Positions 57,228 to 64,000 of a stretch of 64,000 nt of DNA are shown in pieces. The notes under the pieces were generated by a model, which had not been told where the DNA came from, made no database searches, and worked only from the letters and a program-made list of their open reading frames with translations. Source of the DNA: Euborellia annulipes (Eukaryota; Arthropoda; Insecta; Dermaptera; Anisolabididae); the NCBI GenBank assembly GCA_023213315.1, contig JAKCPI010004471.1:310001-374000 (forward strand), read 5' to 3'. The translations under genes were made by a program, and so were the position numbers. Within the stretch, counting starts at the first letter, position 1. Every line of letters starts with the position of its first letter.

Positions 57228-57493
57228 CAGGGGCGTATATAGAAATTTTTTTCGGGGGGGGGGGGCGAACTCAAAAATTTTTCTGAGGAAAATTTTTTTT
57301 TTAAGAAACTATACTTTTTTTCACACGAAATTTTTTGAGGAACATTTTTTCTATTGCGGAACCAAAGTTGTCCATCCTGCGGAAAAATTTGTTGCGCTGA
57401 TGTCTGTATATCCCTATATATGTATATGTGTTTGGGAAATTTCGGGGGGGGGGGGCCCGGGCCCCCTCGCCCCCCCCCTTAAATACGCCCCTG
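57228..57493. mobile_element. hAT-like MITE with perfect 8-bp TSD
   Basis: Ends CAGGGGCGTATATAG and AAATACGCCCCTG. GCCTATTT on both sides (57220-57227, 57494-57501). Twelve-G runs near each end. The 119-residue frame at 57184-57543 covers it and is spurious. Confidence 0.9.
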
Positions 57494-57501
57494 GCCTATT
57501 T

Positions 57502-58023
57502 GTTTATACAACAGGAAAAAGAATAGGAGCAGCCAAAAGATAGATATAAAACCTCCGATTTACACATATTAATGAGACGTTTCGGGAAAATTTTATTATT
57601 CCAGGAGGGGGAATTTTATTATCCGATAATGGGATAAAAACATTTTCCTTAAACGTTTCATTAATTTGTGAAAATCGAAAGCTTTACCTTATTCTGCTCC
57701 TTTATAGCTATTCAAATTAAAAATCGCCTGTCACTTCTGTTGCCAAGACATCTCCTTAGCGTAGCGGGATTTCTACCTCGCTTCTTTGCAGGCGCTCGTG
57801 ATTGGTGCCACTCTCTAGTGGACATAATTGAAATATACCCAAGGTCGCTTATCAATCCTAGCTGCTTTCGATTGACGAGTTCAACATCAGAGTTTTAGAG
57901 TATCAAAGCGGACTTGAATTGTAAATCGAAAGATCTAAGTTCATTTATCGATAAGACCAAGAGGAATAAAATGTTAGCTTTTGTTAAAGTATTTCCATGT
58001 TGTTTTCTAGATCAATTTAAAGG
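57502..58023. other. Unassigned, GC-richer stretch
   Basis: 57660-57960 is GC-richer than its surroundings and holds a 76-residue frame (57668-57898) without a recognisable domain. A word TAATGGGATAAAA and its partial inverse occur near 57580-57645. Confidence 0.35.
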
Positions 58024-58031
58024 GAATTAAT

Positions 58032-58460
58032 TAGGGTCCGACCGAAACAAGATTTTCAACCGAAACCGAAACCGAATATTCGGCCTCAATCTTAGTTTCG
58101 GCCGAAACCGTAACCGAAACCGAAACTTGTATTTCCTATAAAAAATTATTATTATTTTCCCTTTTTTTTTTTTGAAATTTTTTCCCCCTGCGGAAAATTT
58201 TTTCCCCTCCCGTGAAAATCAAAAATCATTTTACCTTTTTTTAGGGAGACTAAATTTTTTCCGCACCTTTTCCACTTTTGCAAATCATTTGACCTTTTTT
58301 TTTTGCATGCGAGTCTCATCCCAACTTTTTAGACTCAGGTTTCGGCCGGCCGAAAGTTTCGGCTACTTTTTGGCCGAAACCGAAACTATGGCCGAAACCA
58401 GAATTTTTGGCCGAAACTGGCCGAAACCGTAACCGAAACCGAATATTCGGTCGGTTCCTA
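58032..58460. mobile_element. hAT-like MITE rich in CCGAAA words
   Basis: Begins TAGGGTCCGACCGAAAC and ends GAATATTCGGTCGGTTCCTA. GAATTAAT flanks both sides (58024-58031, 58461-58468). The subterminal regions are arrays of CCGAAAC and inverted GGCCGAAA words, including TTCGGCCGAAA palindromes. Such arrays could be transposase-binding sites, as known for subterminal repeats of hAT elements. The frame at 58172-58432 reads through the array. Confidence 0.88.
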
Positions 58461-58468
58461 GAATTAAT

Positions 58469-58919
58469 ACAAATTCAAGATTTCCATTGATGTAAGCTAC
58501 ATAAATATATGGGTATAAGAATACATTGGGAAAATATGTTACTACTTATTTATTTAAAAAGGATGTTAGCATTAGGCCCCCAGGCATTTTTGCCACCGAT
58601 TTATAAATATCATAGAAATGCGTCTTAATTAGAAATATATTGACGATTTATTTTTTAATACAAATCAAAAAATAAAATAAATTAGGAATCAGTTTTAATG
58701 AAATTTGAAAAATATAAGCATGAAATAATTCAGGAATAATTTGTAAAATTTTAGTCTGACTAATCTTAAAATCTTTTCTTCGATAATCTAGAGTAGCGTT
58801 TCCCATCAGGATTCCGTGAAATATTCTTAAAGGTCCGCAAACATAATTCTACATAGCGATGTAGTGGCTGTATACCAAGAGCGGATCCAGCGGAGTTTCT
58901 CGGAGGGGGGGGGGGGTAA
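58469..58919. other. Unassigned AT-rich stretch
   Basis: AAGAGCGGATCCAGCGGAG at 58880 resembles a worn hAT-type end, followed by a G run. Nothing else recognised. Confidence 0.4.
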
Positions 58920-59000
58920 TCTAGTGTGATTGGTCGTACAGCACACAATTTTTTCCTTCTTTCGGTAATTTAAAGAAGCATTCTGTAATTGTTTACCAGA
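58920..59000 (-). repeat. Family B palindrome end, fragment
   Basis: CTAGTGTGATTGGTCGTAC, ACACAATTTTTTCC and CGGTAATTTAAAG match the palindrome end loosely. Confidence 0.6.
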
Positions 59001-59056
59001 ATATAATGAATATGTAGAAATCAAATTTTTAAGTATTAATTTTTAAAATTTTACAT

Positions 59057-59133
59057 GTTCAGGGGCCCACATCTTGTGGGTATCCCGAACTGGGACAGGC
59101 AGTCCTTCAGTTCTTTGTATATCTGTCTCTTCC
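59057..59133 (+). mobile_element. SINE, truncated copy 10
   Basis: Head GTTCAGGGGCCCACATC, a 30-base deletion removing the GGATGGCGACC part, then GGGACAGGCAGTCCTTC to TCTGTCTCTTCCT. The 3' part is absent; the 4.8-kb foldback begins 20 bases later. Confidence 0.8.
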
Positions 59134-59464
59134 TACATAGTAGCGCTTTATATTCTATTAATGATTATAAAAAAAAATATTATGAAAAAATATTGAAATC
59201 TATCAAGCAAAAATGACTTAGAATTAGGATTGGAATTGAAATTTTTTCTAAGGATCTAGGGAGGGGGGTGGCTAACATAAATATAAAATTTCAACGTCGT
59301 ACAAACTCGTTGCAGCGAAGATGGCTCCGAGCTATAAATGCTTCCACATCAGTAAAGTGAACTTCGAGGATTTTTGTCTTCATCGTCTTTTCTATTCTGC
59401 TCAGACATTACATTCCAAATTTCATCAAATTTGGACTTGAATGTTCCAAGTTATTCAAACACAA

Positions 59465-60525
59465 AGGTCCAAAGAACTTTCTGAGGTGTGGAATATCATT
59501 TTTTAAATTATTTACACTCTGGGGAAACGCCATTTTAAATTTTATTAAAATCGGGGAGGAAATAAATTTTAGGGAGGGGGTAGCGTCAATAGAACGTTAT
59601 GAGGGGTGGAATATCATTTTTCAATTATTTACACCCTGGGGAAGGGCCATTTTAAATTTTATTAAAATTGGGGAGGAAATAAATTTTAGGGAGGGGTGGT
59701 AGCGTCAATAGAACGTTATGAGGTGTGGAATATCATTTTTCAATTATTTACACCCTGGGGAAGGGCCATTTTAAATTTTATTAAAATTGGGGAGGAAATA
59801 AATTTTAGGGAGGGGGTGGTAGAGTCAATTGAACGTTATGAGGTGTGGAATATCATTTTTCAATTATTTACACCCTGGAGGAGCGCCATTTTAAATTTTA
59901 TTAAAATCGGTAAGGAAATAAATTTTAGGGGTGGGGGGTAGCGTCAATAGAACGTTGAGGTGTGGAATATCATTTTTCAATTATTTACACCCTAGGGAAG
60001 CGCCATTTTAAATTTTATTAAAATCGGTAAGGAAATAAATTTTAGGGGTGGGGGTAGCGTCAATAGAACGTTATGAGGTGTGGAATATCATTTTTCAATT
60101 ATTTACACCCTAGGGAAGCGCCATTTTAAATTTTATTAAAATCGGGGTGGAAATAAATTTTAGGGGTGGGGGGGGGGGGTAGCGTCAATAGAACGTTATG
60201 AGGTGTGGAATATCATTTTTCAATTATTTACACCCTAGGGAAGCGCCATTTTAAATTTAATTAAAATCGGGGTGGAAATAAATTTTAGGGGGGGGGGGTA
60301 GCGTCAATAGAACGTTATGAGGTGTGGAATATCATTTTTCAATTATTTACACCCTGGGGAAGCGCCATTTTAAATTTTATTAAAATCGGGGTGGAAATAA
60401 ATTTTAGGGAGGGGGGTAGCGTCAATAGAACGTTATGAGGTGTGGAATATCATTTTTCAATTATTTACACCCTGGGGAAGCGCCATTTTAAATTTTATTA
60501 AAATCGGTAAAAAAATAAATTTTAG
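59465..60525 (+). repeat. Tandem array, ~119-bp unit, left arm
   Basis: Eight unit starts (TAGCGTCAATAGAACG or variants) at 59581, 59700, 59820, 59939, 60055, 60180, 60299 and 60417, plus a diverged unit before the first. Spacing is 116-125 bp, with most variation in a G run. Each unit has AATATCATTTTTCAATTATT, ACACCCTGGGGAAG, and ATTTTAAATTTTATTAAAAT. The 81-residue frame at 59696-59941 is a translation of two units. Confidence 0.95.
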
Positions 60526-60689
60526 GCGGTGGTAGGGGGGAGGAAGAATTTTTATTTTCCATTTAAAGGATTTAATAATTATAAAATTAATATTTTTTTA
60601 AAGAAAATCAGAACTCTGATCTGATCCCAATGGTTTCCTATGAAAGATTTGTGAGCACCTGAAAATATATATAAGTTAATATATTAAAG

Positions 60690-60960
60690 TTTATTGGGAA
60701 ACCAAATTTATAGCGATTAAATACCCTGAAACTATTGGGAAATCAAATTTATGGTGATTAAAGTATAATCAGAGGCCATCTATTAGGAAAAAAATACACT
60801 AAAGATTGTTAGGAAACCAAATTTATAGTGATTAAATACCATCTCGCCATCTCTTAGAAGGTAAATGTACTAAGGATTATTGGGAAACCAAATTTAAGGT
60901 GATTGGCGCCATCTGTTAGGAAAAAGATACACTAAAGTTTATATGAAAGTAATTCGGTTA
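60690..60960 (+). repeat. GGGAAACCAAATTTA repeats, left arm
   Basis: The block GGGAAACCAAATTTATAG-x-GATTAAA recurs at 60696, 60737, 60811 and 60882 (irregular spacing of 41-74 bp), with AAATACACTAAAG and a GGCGCCATCTGTTAGGA word. Confidence 0.8.
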
Positions 60961-61402
60961 TTCTCGGAATATTTCGGAAATATTCGGACATGTGGCGACT
61001 GTGGTATTCTGTAGATATATGGAAGAATATAAACTGGGAATGATTAGTATCTCACCGACTTTCGGTGAGTTAAGATGAGGGGGGTATATGTCAATTGAGT
61101 ACCATTTTAAATCATTAAAGAAAAAAAATAAAAATTCTTAAAAAAAAAAAAAAATATGAATACATGGAATTATTTATCATTTTAAATGAATTATTAAATC
61201 TTAATAAGGTATTGGAAAGATTTGATTATTATAATTGCATGTATGGTAATGAGGAGATGTTGCTTCGTCAACGGTCAGCATCCCACCCACCCACCCTATA
61301 TAGATACATTTCTTATATATCAATATATTATACCCGAAGCTATCGTCGCCGCTTTTGCCGAAAAGACCCGATCATTCCCGAAGAGTTTTAATTCTAATTA
61401 AT

Positions 61403-61476
61403 ATAATAATAATATAATTAGATTGTGCTGCTCTCTTTCATCAAGAAAAAGAATTAAACTCTAGGATCATTTCTTA
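61403..61476. other. Foldback loop (74 bp)
   Basis: Unpaired centre of the inverted repeat, containing GATTGTGCTGCTCTCTTTC and no recognisable feature. Confidence 0.8.
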
Positions 61477-61669
61477 ATTAATTAGAATTAAAACTCTTCG
61501 GGAATGATCGGGTCTTTTCGGCAAAAGCGGCGACGATAGCTTCGGGTATAATATATTGATATATAAGAAATGTATCTATATAGGGTGGGTGGGTGGGATG
61601 CTGACCGTTGACGAAGCAACATCTCCTCATTACCATACATGCAATTATAATAATCAAATCCTTCCAATA

Positions 61670-62380
61670 CCTTATTAAGATTTAATAATTCATTTAAAAT
61701 GATAAATAATTCCATGTATTCATATTTTTTTTTTTTTTTTTTAGAATTTTTATTTTTTTTCTTTAATGATTTAAAATGGTACTCAATTGACATATACCCC
61801 CCATCTTAACTCACCGAAAGTCGGTGAGATACTAATCATTCCCAGTTTATATTCTTCCATATATCTACAGAATACCACAGCCGCCACATGTCCGAATATT
61901 TCCGAAATATTCCGAGAATAACCGAATTACTTTCATATAAACTTTAGTGTATCTTTTTCCTAACAGATGGCGCCAATCACCTTTCATATAAACTTTAGTG
62001 TATCTTTTTCCTAACAGATGGCGCCAATCACCTTAAATTTGGTTTCCCAATAATCCTTAGTACATTTACCTTATTAAGATTTAATAATTCATTTATAATG
62101 ATAAATAATTCCATGTATTCATATTTTTTTTTTTAAGAATTTTTATTTTTTTTCTTTAATGATTTAAAATGGTACTCAATTGGCATATACCCCCCCTCAT
62201 CTTAACTCACCGAAAGTCGGTGAGATACTAATCATTCCCAGTTTATATTCTTCCATATATATCTACAGAATACCACAGTCGCCACATGTCCGAATATTTC
62301 CGAAATATTCCGAGAATAACCGAATTACTTTCATATAAACTTTAGTGTATCTTTTTCCTAACAGATGGCGCCAATCACCT
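61670..62380 (-). repeat. ~400-bp tandem duplication in the right arm
   Basis: The block from TTATTAAGATTTAATAATTC through the GAAAGTCGGTGAGATAC and CCACATGTCCGAATATTTCC words to AACAGATGGCGCCAATCACC appears twice (from about 61673 and 62073). The left arm has it once. A 51-bp piece (CTTTCATATAAACTTTAGTG...) at 61981-62031 is a further local repeat. Confidence 0.85.
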
Positions 62381-62753
62381 TAAATTTGGTTTGCCAATAA
62401 TCCTTAGTACGTTTACCTTCTAAGAGATGGCGAGAGGGTATTTAATCACTATAAATTTGGTTTCCTAACAATCTTTAGTGTATTTTTTCCTAATAGATGT
62501 CCTCTGGGTATACTTTAATCACCTTAAATTTAGTTTCCCAGTAATCCTTAATACATTTACCTTCTAAGAGATGGCGAGAGGGTATTTAAACACTATAAAT
62601 TTGGTTTCCTAAACATCTTTAGTGTATTTTTTTCCTAATAAATGTCCTCTGATTATACTTTAATCCCCATATATTTGATTTCCCAATAGTTTCAGGGTAT
62701 TTAATCGCTATAAATTTGGTTTCCCAATAAACTTTAATATATTAACTTATATA

Positions 62754-63004
62754 TGGACCCTGTTATGCAATGGTGTGTCAAAGACCAAACATAGAGTTTT
62801 GAGAAAATCAACAATAAAGTTTTTTGTTTACATTGGATTCTATATAATTTTTCTTGTCAATTGTGCAAGTAACATTAAATATAAATTTTTTTAGGACATA
62901 TTTCATAAAAAATACTATTAATTAAAGCATTTGAAACAATATTCCGTGCTTAACTCAATTTTGAATTTTTTGGTCTTTGACACACCATTGCATAACAGGG
63001 TCCA
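62754..63004. mobile_element. 251-bp MITE with perfect 34-bp TIRs
   Basis: Ends TGGACCCTGTTATGCAATGG and its exact inverse (62754-62787, 62971-63004). Flanked by AT/TA dinucleotides. The corresponding place in the left arm (around 60665-60673) is uninterrupted, an empty site. No coding sequence. Confidence 0.92.
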
Positions 63005-63124
63005 TATATTTTCAGGTGCTCACAAATCTTTCATAGGAAACCATTGGGATCAGATCAGAGTTCTGATTTTCTTTAAAAAAATATTAATTTTATAATTATT
63101 AAATCCTTTAAATGGAAAATAAAA

Positions 63125-63600
63125 ATTCTTCCTCCCCCCTACCACTGCCTAAAATTTATTTTTTTACCGATTTTAATAAAATTTAAAATGGCGCTTCCCC
63201 AGGGTGTAAATAATTGAAAAATGATATTCCACACCTCATAACGTTCTATTGACGCTACCCCCCCTCCCTAAAATTTATTTCCACCCCGATTTTAATAAAA
63301 TTTAAAATGGCGCTTCCCTAGGGTGTAAATAATTGAAAAATGATATTCCACACCTCATAACGTTCTATTGACGCTACCCCCCCCCCCTAAAATTTATTTC
63401 CTTAAAAAAGGACCGACTTTAATAAAATTTAAAATGGCGCTTCACCAGGGTGTAAATAATTGAAAAATGATATTCCACGCCACATAACGTTCTATTGATT
63501 CTACCCCCCTCTCTAAAATATAATTCCTACTCGATTTTAATAAAATTCAAAATGGCATTTCCCCAGAGTGTAAATAATTTAAAAAATGATATTCCACACC
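63125..63600 (-). repeat. Tandem array, ~119-bp unit, right arm
   Basis: Four units in inverse orientation, with GACGCTACC-type boundaries at about 63251, 63371 and 63491. Half the number in the left arm. Confidence 0.92.
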
Positions 63601-63792
63601 TCAGAAAGTTCTTGGGACCTTTGTGTTTGATTAACTTGGAACATTCAAGTCCAAATTTGATGAAATTTGGAATGTGAGGTCTGAGTAGAATAGAAAAGAC
63701 GATGAAGACTAAAATCCTTTGAAGCACACTTTACTGGTGTGAAAGCGTTTATAGCTCGGAGCCATCTTCTCCAAATTCGCTGCAACGAGTTC

Positions 63793-63854
63793 GTACGACG
63801 TTGAAATTTTATATTTAAGTGGGCTAACTTAAATATAAAATTTCAACGTCGTAC
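63793..63854. repeat. Perfect 28-bp-arm hairpin in the right arm
   Basis: GTACGACGTTGAAATTTTAT... (63793-63820) is repeated exactly in inverse at 63827-63854 with a 6-base loop GGGCTA. The left arm (59273-59312) has one copy of this sequence only, so the hairpin arose in the right arm. Confidence 0.92.
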
Positions 63855-64000
63855 CCCCCCCCCTAGATCCTTAGAAAAAATTTCAATTTCAATCCTAATT
63901 CTAAGTCATTTTTGCCTGATAGATTTCAATATTTTTTCATAATATTTTTTTTATAATCATTAATAGAAACAAAAATCAAAAAATAAATATTTCAAAAATA

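Larger units (their letters stand above)
59153..63968. mobile_element. 4.8-kb foldback element with tandem-repeat arms
   Basis: The left arm 59153-61402 and right arm 61477-63968 are inverted copies separated by a 74-bp loop. From the outside inward each arm has: an AT-rich tip (TTCTATTAATGATTATAAAA), a unique block, an array of ~119-bp units, a unique block, a set of GGGAAACCAAATTTA repeats, and a central block with a 75-codon frame (61164-61391; mirrored within 61488-61793). The arms stop matching at 59152/63969. No transposase is encoded and no target duplication is visible. Drosophila FB and Galileo elements have the same plan (long inverted repeats built of tandem units), but no sequence relation is claimed. 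Confidence 0.85.

Noticed and set aside
57184..57543. 119-residue frame
   Set aside because: It covers a hAT-like MITE including its inverted ends and G runs.
59581..60525. CRISPR-like array
   Set aside because: Units are contiguous 119-bp repeats without distinct spacers, in a eukaryotic foldback arm.
61164..61391. Treating the mirrored frame as a real gene pair
   Set aside because: Identity follows from the inverted repeat; no domain or start-context support.

Overview
This is an AT-rich eukaryotic (metazoan) window packed with repeats, and I see no convincing protein-coding gene, rRNA or tRNA in it. The evidence for a repeat-rich animal genome is a 5S-promoter-like SINE with target-site duplications (TSDs), several hAT-like and TA-flanked (mariner/Tc1/pogo-like) MITEs, hammerhead-ribozyme-like motifs of the kind carried by Penelope-like retroelements, a mariner transposase relic, and long A/T runs everywhere. 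The composition and repeat style fit an arthropod, and a copepod such as a sea louse is my guess, but nothing here proves the species. Nearly all open reading frames are short chance frames, many of them inside repeats. The window is intergenic or lies inside a very long intron.

Layout. 1-500: a copy of an abundant unclassified repeat (called family B here) split by a 210-bp insert that carries a hammerhead-like motif. 583-803: SINE. 1722-5431: a nest of elements: a TA-MITE, two hAT MITEs, and a 3-kb inverted-terminal-repeat element holding a hAT element that itself holds a foldback and a family B copy. 6175-7036: two TA-flanked MITEs, one mariner-derived. 7983-12111: a hAT MITE and three family B copies. 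12797-14250: tandem/foldback MITEs and a possible short terminal exon. 16031-21345: SINEs, MITEs, a pogo-like element and a family B copy. 25125-31445: family B, SINEs, a 103-bp palindromic MITE, a LINE-like tail and hammerhead-like motifs. 33248-34346: a 1-kb inverted pair of hammerhead-like motifs and a perfect 61-bp palindrome. 36100-42556: hAT and other MITEs, SINE, family B. 42560-48020: mostly unassignable AT-rich DNA. 48021-59133: more family B, SINEs, a foldback with one hammerhead-like motif per arm, and hAT MITEs. 59153-63968: a 4.8-kb inverted repeat (foldback) whose arms contain ~119-bp tandem units.

How the parts relate. The SINE, MITEs and family B are non-autonomous and depend on enzymes encoded elsewhere. 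Nesting gives relative ages: family B is older than the SINEs and the hammerhead insert that split it, and the arms of the 4.8-kb foldback are older than a MITE present in only one arm. The two most unusual items are that foldback and the recurring inverted pairs of hammerhead-like motifs. All alignments were made by eye, so percentages are not given and family names such as B, D, G and H are local labels.
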